A DNA stretch of 64,000 bases from Diabrotica undecimpunctata (Eukaryota > Arthropoda > Insecta > Coleoptera > Chrysomelidae): contig NC_092811.1 of assembly GCF_040954645.1 (NCBI RefSeq), positions 122,843,411-122,907,410 of the forward strand. Direction: 5' to 3'. Position 1 is the stretch's first letter, and each line of letters begins with the position of its first letter. Under the pieces are notes generated by a model. That model saw nothing but the letters and a program-made list of their open reading frames with translations. It was not told the DNA's origin and made no database searches. Below, one piece after another: positions 1 to 9,723 of the stretch. Made by a program: the position numbers and the translations under genes.

Positions 1-1411
1 TTGACACTTGCTGCAAGGGTAAGGACGTTCTCCAGTATGAGTTCGTAGATGAACAGTAAGTGGTGATCGTTGGGCGAACGATTTGTCGCATAAATGACAT
101 TTGTGGGGTTTTTCCCCAGTGTGAGTTCGAACATGAATGGTCATAGTTTGCTTCTGTTTAAATTTTTTCTTACAAAATTGACATATATACTGTCCCTCTT
201 TATGTATTTTCATATGTTGTGTTAATCGTGCTACCGTCGGAAGAGATCGTCCACAATCGTTGCAGAGGTAAGACTTTTGTTCGCTGGAATGAACATTCTC
301 CATGTGTTGATCCAAGTTTTTCTTAAACGGTAGAGTTAGGTTACATGCGTCACATTTGTATTTTTTAAACAGAACAAGAGACTTAGTATCGTGGACTTGC
401 ATGTGAACAAGCAGTTGGCGACTGGTAGCAAATTCGAGAAAGCAGACACTGCACCGGTTTGGCGTATACTTCTCTTGACTTTTATGAAATATTTTGTGGT
501 CTTCAAGCCAGCTTTTCGAGAAAAAATGTTTGTCACATTCCTTACAGTATAATTCCTCTTTTACGTGTTCTGAACGAATATGGAAGAATAAGGAATCTGT
601 AATTTGAGTACTAAAATTTTTACAAACGACGCAAACGAATGTTTTGGGATCAGAACTGTGTGTGGCATTGTGGATGCTCAAGCTGTACTCATTCGCATAG
701 TTTCGCTTACAGATTTCACAGTAGTTATCTTTTATCCTATGGGCTCGTTGGAAGTGGCCGTGATAGCTCCATTTATTTTTAAAAGTAAGCAGACAAAGAT
801 CGCAAGTAACTTTTTCGTCATCTTTATCGGAATCCATTAACGTTAAGTTATCAGTAGTTTCTTCTTTATCTTCACTTTTATCTTCTAATTGATCTGCTAC
901 TATTTTATGCATCTCATAATGATCAAATAAACTCTCTTTGCAATCTTGTTCTTTACAACAAATCTTACAGTCCCATAGAATATCATTGGTCGTTGTAGTT
1001 TGCATCTCTTTTTCTACCAATGATCTTTTCTTCAATGCATATGCAGACAGTAGATTATTCTCAAAAATAAAATAATCAAATGGATTTTTATATTTCTCAA
1101 TTATTTTAGGTCCGGTATTTTCTTTAGAAGTTGATTTTTTACTTTCTGGTTTTTCTCTATTTATTTTTGTTTCATTTGTTTTTGTTTCCTTTGTTTTTGT
1201 TTCCTTTGTGTTTATTTCGTCTGTGTTAATTTCGTCTGTGTTTGTTTCGTCTGTGTTTGTAACTTCCAAAGGATCTCTTAGCATGTCTTGTTCTTTGTGT
1301 GATGTTTCAACTGTATTAGGTGGACGCATTAACAAATAAGCCGGAACCATGTCAATTGCCAATTCCAAATCGAGATTGTTTAACGTACTGGGAAAGATGG
1401 AACTGTATAAT
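1..1411 (-). CDS. C2H2 zinc-finger protein, terminal exon, copy A1 (C-terminus outside window)
   Basis: The minus strand is open from an AG splice acceptor at 1412-1413 to the left edge. The first base after the acceptor completes a codon begun in an unseen upstream exon. The exon starts with a short hydrophobic/acidic stretch containing [12 protein letters not shown], then a Lys/Thr-rich linker, an EKYKNPFDY motif, and fingers 1 to 10; finger 11 is cut by the window edge. The last fingers are joined by HTGEKP and HTGERP linkers. The family is expected to be nuclear and DNA-binding; no target is known. Finger 8 has T at helix position -1 and R at 3, and finger 9 has Q and T, unlike A2 and A3. 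I saw no stop or frameshift. The upstream part matches A2 from about position 807 onward, but the C-terminal fingers do not. Confidence 0.88.
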
Positions 1412-1829
1412 CTACAAAATAAATAATATTAATGATTCATTTATTATTTATATATTTATGAATGTCAATGTACTAAATATTATAACAATTTATAGGAACA
1501 CTATTCCTAACCGATTTTTATTGTAATAAAAACTTAATTTTACTATTTTTATTTATTTATTTACAAGGTTTATAACAATTATTTTGTTTAAAATATGTTT
1601 TTTAGCCCAGAAAATAATTAGAATATCTAATAAAAAAAAATTAATACATACAGACTTGATTTTCAAATAAAAAATTATTTTTTTTTGTAAAATTTATTGT
1701 CAAAACATATTATTTATAACTATAATACATAAATGTTTAAGTTGCACATTGTCCAATGTGTCAAAGCGTGTAAATCAGTGTCAAAAAGCGCTTAAAATAT
1801 TTTTTTAACTATATCTAATTGATATACAC
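1412..1829. other. AT-rich non-coding stretch upstream of exon A1
   Basis: This is presumably intron or intergenic DNA between the A1 splice acceptor and the LINE block. It contains A and T homopolymer runs. I find no ORF, no convincing first exon with a GT donor, and no TATA box that can be assigned. The equivalent DNA occurs at 11189-11600. Confidence 0.5.
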
Positions 1830-3296
1830 ATTTTTAACTTTAAAAAGGGGTGTAAAGCTAGTTCGCGTCCGCACGTGCACCCTGAGTATTCTAAATGAAC
1901 TAGCACAAGAGGCGTCACACAATCTTTAATAAGATTTTCTGGCCGAAAGAAATCACAGTTTTCTAAGTCATTAAAGATGACACTGCCAACAAATAGACCT
2001 TTTAAAGACCAATTAACAAAAGAGCTCGGAGTTTGCCAACTTAATATAGAAGACATAAGTAAAGTAAAATGCCAAATTATGTACATATTATTAAAAGAAA
2101 CCGATATTGACCTGATCGCAATACAAGAAAAGAGGTATAAATCTACTGAACACCGCACTTAAGCTTACCACAAAAGTCCTAACCTACAAAATCAATAAAC
2201 TAACAACTTTATCAGATGAATAACAACGATTCAGATCCGGAACATCCTGCGTAGACGCCGTATTTGTACTAAGACAACTTACAGAAAACGCCATCGAGTA
2301 CATATCTATGTTTTATAGACCTGACAAATGCTTTCGATCGCATCCAAGTCGAAGATGTCTTACACCTACTGTATAAAAGAAACATACCAATCAATATTAT
2401 ACAAACCATCGAAAACATCTACTTCCATAATCGAATACAGCCAAAGATAAATAGAAAACTAACACAGTGTATACCAGTACAAAGCGGAGTCAGACATGGT
2501 GACTCGTTAAGCCCACTTTTCTTTAACATAATAATACACGAAATAATACAAGCAGTAAGTAAAGGCGACGGTTACAGAATGGGGAACAAAGAAATCCAAA
2601 TAGTATGTTTGCAAACGACGTCGCATTAATCGCCGAGATAGAAGACGAGTTTCAAAGACTAACACACATTTTCAATACAGCAGCCAAGAAGTACAATATG
2701 ATAATATCAACAGAAAAAAACCAAATGTATGACAACATCTAAATACCCACTACGATGTAAAATCGAAATTGATGAAAACATAATAAAGCAGGAAACAAGG
2801 TTTAGATATCTGGGAACAGACATAACTAGTTACGGAGATGTTGAAAAAGAAGTACGACAACAAAACTTAAAAGCAAGTAAAGCGGCGGGATCTCTTAATG
2901 ACACAATCTGGAAGAACAAACACCTAAGACAAGACACAAAAACAAGAATCTATAAAGCAGCACTTAGACCTACATTAACATACACGGCGGAGACAAGACC
3001 TAACACATCTAAAACGAAACGACTACTAGAAATAACAGAGATGAAAATACTTCGACGAATATCAGGAAAAAGTCTTTTGGATAGGGAGAGAAGCGAAAAC
3101 ATAAGAAGAGCATGCAATATAGAAGACATAACTGGATGGGTGACAAATCGGAAACAGGAGTGGAACGAACATATTAGTAGAATAGCAATGGATAGGATAG
3201 TACGAATAGCATGAGATAAGTCAACAAATGGACGAAGTATTGTCAGACCAAGAAAAAATGGTGCGATAATTTAAATAATTTAGGATTCTAATATTG
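1830..3296 (+). mobile_element. LINE non-LTR retrotransposon remnant, endonuclease start plus RT and C-terminus
   Basis: Plus-strand conceptual translation gives the start of an AP-endonuclease domain (QLNIEDISKVKCQI and DLIAIQE, 2030-2130). After an internal deletion come broken reverse-transcriptase pieces (a FANDVALIAEIED palm motif near 2606, where the family norm is YADD). An open 161-codon block at 2729-3214 then has the RYLGTDITSYGD and LRPTLTYTAE motifs typical of LINE C-termini. Stops and frame changes break the chain, so it is dead. The 3' end is a GAAGAAGAA run near 3285-3296. The same copy recurs at about 11600-13053, so insertion predates the duplication. The clade was not assigned firmly; RTE-like or Jockey/CR1-like are both possible. 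Confidence 0.8.
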
Positions 3297-5240
3297 AAGA
3301 AGAAACCGGCTTTAAAGTGTACATACGAGAAGAAAGAAGAAGAAGACTTGTGACCCAAATGAATGATAATGATCGGCAACCACTCCCTTCTGAAGAAGAA
3401 ATTAGAGACGCTATTTTAAAACTGAAAAATAACAAATCTTCCGGTTCGGATAATCTCCCTGACGCAACACTAAATATTTTTTTTGGGTTTGGACTATATA
3501 AAAAATTCTGTGAAGACGGAAAGAGGGAAATTGCAGACGAACTACTTCACAGCATTGATACCGCTAGGCTGCTTTGCTACCGTCACTGCTTTGAAAACTA
3601 GGAGGCAGTAACCCTACCCGACGCCGTACCAATCTAGTAAAAATAAACCAAGTGGCGTCCAAAATAATATCTAACCCAAGCGCACCCCAAAACCGCTTAC
3701 ACACAATTAACTTGGAAACCTATGTGGAAACTTCGGAAGCTTTTAATGAAATGAAAATGAGAAAAACAACTGGCTTGATGGCAGAGTTGCTAAAGCACAG
3801 TGGTTGATTTACTAGGCAATGGCTTTCAAAATTCTTCTCCGACATTCTTCAGACGGGAAATGTTCGTCATCAATTAATAGGAGCAAAAATCGACGATAAT
3901 TTAAAACCAGAAAATTTTATACTTTCTGCTTTTAAAACTTTTTGAAAGAATGCTATATAATAGATTAGCCAAATTATACTCCAACATATACCTGTGGATT
4001 TCGACCAAACCACAGCTGCACACACCAAGTCCTATCACTGACTAACTACAGAGCAATAGGCTTCCAAAAACAACAAATTAAGCTGTTGCTTGTACTACCC
4101 AATTATCCTTGGTCAATATATTCGAATCGTATGGTTTCACAATGCACGTTAGTTCTCCTTCAAGAATTACTAAAACAAAGTCAACATCCAACAAAGGTAT
4201 CCGCATATCAGCCAAGAATATGCGTTCACTACTAACTGTACATCAAAAAATTTACTACCAACGTCTTTGTTACTGAATATATCTCCAAGTAGAGGAACCT
4301 ATCTACAACTTATCAAAACAGCTAAAAAATGTGCTATGAGAATCGTCTGGGAAGCTCTAAAAATGTTGTAAGGGAAACTTGGTCCATAATAAACGATCTT
4401 CGAAATAAAACTAACACAGCTCACAAGAACTAATGTTTTCTGTTCCAAACCCTGAAAATCTAAATGAATACTTCATTAATGTGAGTAAAAATATAACATC
4501 AACTATTTTGCCACAACAAGATCCTATTTCACATCTCCCCAATTCAAAAAAGATCACGAGTTCCTAAGACCAGTTGATAAATCTGAACTGATCCAACCAA
4601 TCAGTAGTATCAAAAGCAAATCTTCCTGTAGTACTCATGGATTGTCCATTAAAAAATTGTTGGAAGTCCTGGCCTCACTAATTAACGATTCTTTTGAAAA
4701 ATGTATATTTCCAGAGTGCCTAAAGACAGCCATTATTATTCCTCTTCACAAGGGTAGTGAAAAATCTAACGTCTGCAACTATAGACCTATTGCCTTATTC
4801 CTGGTCCTATTTAAAATTATTGAGGGACTAAAAGATCCTTTCTCGTTAAAAACAACTTTTTATCACAAAGTCAGTTCGGCTTTTTATCTAATAAATGTAC
4901 CAGCGATGCTATGTTTTCTATACTACATGAGGTTTATCAAGCACAAAGCAATAATCTTTACACTGCCACTGTTTTTTGTGACTATGCCAAAGCTTCTGAA
5001 TTAGTTCGTAAGGTTTTATTATGCAATTTAGTTCGATTTTGCAATGGGTTGTATTTTTTGTATTGTATTTTTGCAATTTTATTATCTTTTATTTCGTGAT
5101 ATTGACGATTTATGCCATTTTAGTAAATTTTAATTGTTATTGTTATTTTTTTGATTTTTTGTAAGATTTGTCCATAAAATTGTACAATTTTTAGTGACAA
5201 TAAAGTTTAACGTTAGTGTTATTTGTTTGTATGTAACAGA
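3297..5240 (+). mobile_element. Mosaic of LINE fragments with an AATAAA-type 3' end
   Basis: At least two LINEs are stitched together. At 3400-3480 a motif EEEIRDAILKLKNNKSSGSDN marks the start of an RT domain. At 3730-3960 an RT region with RKTTGLMAELLKHSG appears, then CGFRPNHSC near 3998. From about 4440 a different element reads NPENLNEYFINVSKNI, later LKTAIIIPLHKGSEKSN and NYRPIALFLVLFKIIE at 4720-4830. It stops after a truncated FCDYAKAS block near 5000. Numerous stops and frameshifts are present. Non-coding AT-rich DNA follows, with AATAAA near 5206. Confidence 0.7.
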
Positions 5241-5285
5241 TTGTTTTTAAAACAAATAAACAAAAACATATTTTTAACTGCACCC

Positions 5286-5787
5286 TAAGGCCGGCTCCAC
5301 ACATGGGATCCAACGTTGGCGCCAACGTTGGGTCAACTGTGTTCCCACGTTCGGTGAGGCATCCACACGTTGGGTTGAGTATTGGGCTGGTAAGAGTCTG
5401 TTCCTTCTAGAGCAAACGTCAACACGTCCGACATGGAAATTGCAGTGGCGCGACTATCGTGAGAATGAGTGCCATATGATTATATTTTGCTACAAAAAAG
5501 GCGAATTTTATGTGACAACAACTAAATTATGCGCAAATAGCATAATTATTCGCTAATTGGAACACTGCTGTAGCGCCAATGTGTGATCGGCTCAACGGCA
5601 ACACCAATATCGGCACCAATCCCTTTGATGTTTACGCAAAAACCGACAGTCCACGGAAAACTCACAACGTTGGAGCAAGTCATAAAAACGTTGGCGCCAA
5701 CATTGGCTCCGACACAGTTTTGTCGGTACACATATTGGACGAACGCTGTTGGGGCCAACGTTGGTCCCCATGTGTGGAGTCGGCTTA
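5286..5787. mobile_element. MITE-like element with terminal inverted repeats and CGTTGG palindromes, copy 1
   Basis: Both ends read TAAG-CC-G-CTCCACACATGG on opposite strands (5286 on plus, 5787 on minus), with about 33 bp of near-matching inverted ends. The ends continue into CCAACGTTGG-type palindromes, and the interior repeats CGTTGGCGCCAACG several times. There is no transposase. Short open frames on both strands are by-products of the palindromes. A TTAA-type target site is possible (CTTAA on the right, CCTAA on the left) but is not clean. The copy at 14948-15449 is almost identical because the whole unit was duplicated. Confidence 0.75.
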
Positions 5788-5894
5788 AACGCTATTTTTT
5801 ACTGTCATGCGCTAAATAAAATAAATAACTGATTTCTTAAAACGTGAACAATGACTTATTGAAAAGGATAATAAAACCAAAGACCTTAGAAACG

Positions 5895-5900
5895 TTTATT
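5895..5900 (-). terminator. Poly(A) signal AATAAA for zinc-finger gene B1
   Basis: AATAAA reads on the minus strand five bases beyond the TAA stop of B1. The very short distance makes the 3' UTR minimal. The same arrangement exists in B2. Confidence 0.5.
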
Positions 5901-5904
5901 AAAT

Positions 5905-7318
5905 TTAATTATATTTCTTACATGTTCTTTCATGGTTGTCCCTAATAGTTTTAGTAACGCAACCTTTTTGGCACTTCCTGCAAGAGTATGGCCGTTCCCC
6001 GGTATGCTTTCGTAGATGTATAACGAGAGGTGATCTTTGGGCGAACGTTTTGTCACATAAATGACACTTGTGAGGTTTTTCCCCAGTGTGAGTTCGAACA
6101 TGAATAGTCAAGGCTTGTTTGGTTTTGAATTTTTTCTTGCAAACAAGACATTCATGTTGTGCTTCTTTATGTATTTTCATATGTTGTGTTAAAGGTGCAA
6201 TAGAAGAATACGATCGACCGCAGTCGTCGCAGAGAAACGATTTTTGGTTGTGCATATTTTGCATGTGATTATCAAGATTCTTTTTAAACGGTAGAGTTAG
6301 GTTACATGCAGTACATTTATATCTTTTGAATTTAATGAGGGACTTATCGCCGTGTTTTTCTTGCATGTGGACCAGTAATTTACGAATGGTGAGAAATTCG
6401 ACAGAGCAGACACAGCAACGTTGATGATTCGTTGTATACATTTTATGAAACGTTTTGTGTCCTTCAAACCAGTCTTTTGAGTAAAAGTGTTTATCACATT
6501 CATTACAATAAAAGTCTTCTTTTAAGTGTTCTAAACGAATATGTCTATATAAAGAATTTGTAATCTTAGTACTAAAAGTTTTACAAATAACACAAATGAA
6601 CGTTTTCGGATCAGAACTGTGTACGGCATTGTGTATGCTCAAAACATATTGATTAGCATAGTTTCGTTTACATATTTCACAGTAGTTTTCTTTTGATCTA
6701 TGGTATTTTTGAAGATGAATATGGTAGATCGACTTATTTTTTAAAGTAGCTAAACAAAGATCGCACGTAACTTTTTCGTCTTCTGAATCCAAAAGCATGT
6801 ATTTATCTTCTTGGTCTTTACTACAGTCTTCTAACTGCTCTGCTATTGTTCTATGCATTTCGTAGTGATCGAATAAGCTTTCTTTACAATCATGTACTTT
6901 ACAGCAAATTTTACAGGTCAATAAAGCATCATTGTGAGTACTAAGTTGCTCATTTTCTGCCAATTTCTGTCTTTTCTTTAATGCATATGGAAGACACCTA
7001 TAATTCTGATACGTGGAATAATCAAATGGATTTATATATTTTTCAGTATTCTTAATAAAACCAGGATCTTGTATAGGTTTCAAATTTTTAGTTTTTGGAT
7101 TTTTTCTGCCTGTTTTCCTTACGTCTGTATTTGCATTTTTCACACAAGCTTTTATCATCTCTTGTTCTTTATAGAATATTGTGTTGTCATTTGTTCTATT
7201 AGGCTTTAAATCTATTAACACATTTGGGGAAACCACGTCGATCTCCGACTTTACATGGAAGTTGTTTGAAGTACTAGGATAGATGCTATTACTGTTATAA
7301 GTAGTATTTCCGAAACAC
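5905..7318 (-). CDS. C2H2 zinc-finger protein, terminal exon, copy B1
   Basis: The exon is open from an AG acceptor at 7319-7320 to a TAA stop at 5905-5907, 471 codons with the same acceptor phase as the A genes. Domains in order: an N-terminal segment beginning CFGNTTYNS, a basic linker, [10 protein letters not shown], a first finger CKICC...DHYEMH, an acidic spacer, fingers 2 to 7 with non-canonical linkers, then fingers 8 to 11. Fingers 9, 10 and 11 are joined by HTGEKP and HTGERP. Finger 11 is C2HC (CRKCQKGC...NHERTC). Compared with B2 it lacks two residues after finger 7 and has a handful of substitutions. It is expected to bind DNA in the nucleus; the target is unknown. The start codon lies in an upstream exon that I could not identify. 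Confidence 0.92.
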
Positions 7319-7910
7319 CTACAAAATAAATGATGTTATTAATCCAATTCGTTTATTCTACAAGATTTCGCTCAAGTTCAAATTGTCACAGAAATCAATT
7401 CCCTCATAATTTACTATGGAATCACTAACAGGAGATTTTTACTCATAATGGCATGTGTTTATCTTTTTAAAGACGAATTACATGCTATGATTTTTTCTGA
7501 CGGATATTCTTAAGTTAAAGATGATTTCATGTAATCGAATGAACTATCTCACAAGTAAAGTCGTCCCAGGAACGCAACTCAACAATATTGGCAATATCAT
7601 TTTAAAGTCGTCTACTTTAAAATGTATAATGTATGTCTGAATTGTCAATATAAATGAGTCAGATAAAATTAAATTATTAGAAGAGTTTTTCACCAAGTAA
7701 CAAAAAAACAAAATTTGTTTAATTTACTAATGTTTGTATTTTGAAAACGATTTCCGAAGTGGAAATTGAAACGTCAATAAACGTACTTTAAGCTTTAATT
7801 GTGGCTTATTCCCATTTAAATAGTAATTACTTTAACATGCCACAAGAAAATAGCTTCAGAACAATATTTACTTTATTGTTTAGAATTCTGTGTATTTAAA
7901 AAATCAAAAG
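7319..7910. other. Region between ZF B1 and the recombinase, with a 364-bp segment unique to unit 1
   Basis: No gene is seen. About 364 bp (roughly 7472-7835) are absent from unit 2, where the flanks join directly. The junction lies in a short TTTA that occurs at both edges. It is either a small insertion in unit 1 or a deletion in unit 2. A first exon of B1 would be expected on this side but no ATG-to-GT candidate stands out. Confidence 0.5.
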
Positions 7911-8880
7911 ATGGATATTGACGAAGAGTTTAATTTAACTCCACTAGAAGTGGCAGAAACTGCAAATGAAATATCTTTAAGTTTACTGCCTAAAAAAAGC
8001 AGAGTGTTGTACGAAAAAACATACGCTGAATTTATTGCATGGTGTGACGTGAGAAAAATAATACTATATTCAGAATTTGTATTGTTGACACATTTTTCAA
8101 ACATTGCCGAAAAAGGACTAATAGCAAGTTTGTGGCCCAAATATTCGATGCTAAAATCAACCTTAAGTTTAAAATCAAACATTGATATATCTAAATATAA
8201 TAAGTTAATTATGTTTATCAAGAAAAAAAGAACAGGTTATGTACCAAAGAAATCAAAAACACTTGAAAAAGAACAAGTCCAGAAATTCATCTCTGATGCT
8301 CCTAACGACGTGTTTCTAATGATAAAGTAAACCAGTAAATTAAGTTTATATATTTAATACTCGTATTTCATAACATTTCATTTTGTAGGTTGCATTGATT
8401 TTCGGAGTGGCTGGTGCGTTAAGAAAGGACGAACTATTGAAATTAGAAACAAATAACGTTCAAGACTTGGAGTCAAAGTTTCTTGTCACAATAAAAGTAT
8501 CAAAAACACACACAAATAGAATATTTACCATAGTAGATAACGAAGCAAATACCATTCTCAATGAGATCAAAAACTATATTTCTTTAAGACCAACACACAC
8601 CACATAAATGATTTTTCATTTTTTATAAAAATAACAAATGTTCCAAAATACGGTTTCCAAAATTCCTTCCGTTAATGCTAAATTCTTAAAATTAGAGCAC
8701 CCGCATCTCTACACTGGGCATTGTTTTAGACGTTCCTCTGCCTCAATACTGTGTGACAGTGGTGCAGACTTTTCAGCTACTAAAAGACTAGGTGGCTGGA
8801 AATCGAATGCTACAGCAGAAGGTTATATAGATAATTCTATGCAGAATAAACTTAAGACGGCTGAAAAACTCGGAACATAA
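7911..8880 (+). pseudogene. Crypton-like tyrosine recombinase, copy 1
   Basis: Three plus-strand blocks (7911-8327, 8389-8607, 8638-8880) together form a phage-integrase-type recombinase. The N-terminal block is an alpha-helical core-binding domain (KSRVLYEKTYAEFIAWCD). The catalytic block has Arg in GALRKDELL, the HxxR box as GHCFRRSS, a GGW, and the likely nucleophile Tyr in AEGYID. Between blocks one and two, GTAAAC and TTTTGTAG look like intron borders, but canonical splicing leaves the frame off by one. After RPTHT a two-base loss breaks the frame, and another shift precedes KFLKLEH. I therefore call it a pseudogene. Insect Cryptons are the nearest known relatives; a domesticated host recombinase is an alternative. 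Confidence 0.75.
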
Positions 8881-9153
8881 TACCACTAAACCTTGTCAAA
8901 GTACCTACTTCAGCACCACCGCTTCTTCTTCTATAACAGAATTTACAGAAGTCCAAGAAGAATTTGTTGAAAGTATAAATTTGTCAAAATGCTATACAGC
9001 AGATAATCATTTATGAATACCTTCCTCTAATTTCAGTAATTGTACTATTTCGAATATTAATGTTAACAATAATAAAACAACCACTAAGGAAAATTAAACT
9101 TTCAATAAAGTAATGAAAGCTGAAAAAATTGTTGTTTATCGTTAAGTAAATAA

Positions 9154-9338
9154 AAATTTAAACTAAGATATCTTTATTTCTGAAAAGTACGGTCGACGGA
9201 AAAGTTTTGTAACGAAATCGTGAATTAAAATGGCGATTAACAATCTCGAACATTAACGCGCTCGCTCCGCTCACGCGTTAAAATATCTCAATTGTTAATC
9301 GCCCTTATTAATACACTTGTTGGTTAAATAACTATTAA
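9154..9338. repeat. 185-bp repeat with GC-rich palindrome, copy 1
   Basis: The core is a 13-bp inverted pair GGCGATTAACAAT ... ATTGTTAATCGCC around a CG-rich centre with TTAACGCG and CGCGTTAA arms. A GTACGGTCGACGGAAAA box lies on the left. Copies are at 18421-18605 (by duplication) and, inverted, at 52553-52737, so this is a dispersed element. No coding potential is visible. Confidence 0.75.
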
Positions 9339-9696
9339 CCCACCGAAAAAAAATATATAAAAGAAGAAAAATTGACGTCTTTGGCGGAAGAGGGTTGGGG
9401 AAGTGGGGTGGCGACTTAAAGTTGCGATGAGTCTTACTTTTAATCACATAGAACGTAAAAAAATAATTCTGAGAGTGAGGGCATTTTGCCTATCTTAACC
9501 TTTTTAACCATTTAACCTATTTATTCCTACATGTGTACCCTTTATTTGTTTAATTTTAGAAAAAAATTTGGCATATAGCGATATGTTTTTTTGCTGTTTC
9601 TTAGTTATTAAATTCGAATGCGTTATAATTGCATTGCATCCAAAATTGAAGATTAAAAAGAAAAAGTAGATCAGAATAAATTACACTAAAATATTA
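9339..9696. other. Non-coding stretch downstream of gene A2
   Basis: This is AT-rich DNA between the 185-bp repeat and the A2 poly(A) signal. It contains no ORF worth calling. It matches 18606-18950 with small indels, for example in the GGGTTGGGGAAGTGGGGT segment near 9390, which is missing from unit 2. Confidence 0.5.
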
Positions 9697-9702
9697 TTTA
9701 TT
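9697..9702 (-). terminator. Poly(A) signal AATAAA for zinc-finger gene A2
   Basis: AATAAA on the minus strand lies about 22 bases past the TAG stop of A2. Comparable signals follow A3 (near 18951) and A4 (31399-31404). Confidence 0.55.
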
Positions 9703-9723
9703 AAATCTAAACCTCTTATAAAT

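Noticed and set aside
5546..5819. Three short open frames on both strands (and again at 15208-15481)
   Set aside because: They are made by the CGTTGGCGCCAACG palindromes of the MITE, overlap each other, and have no domain.
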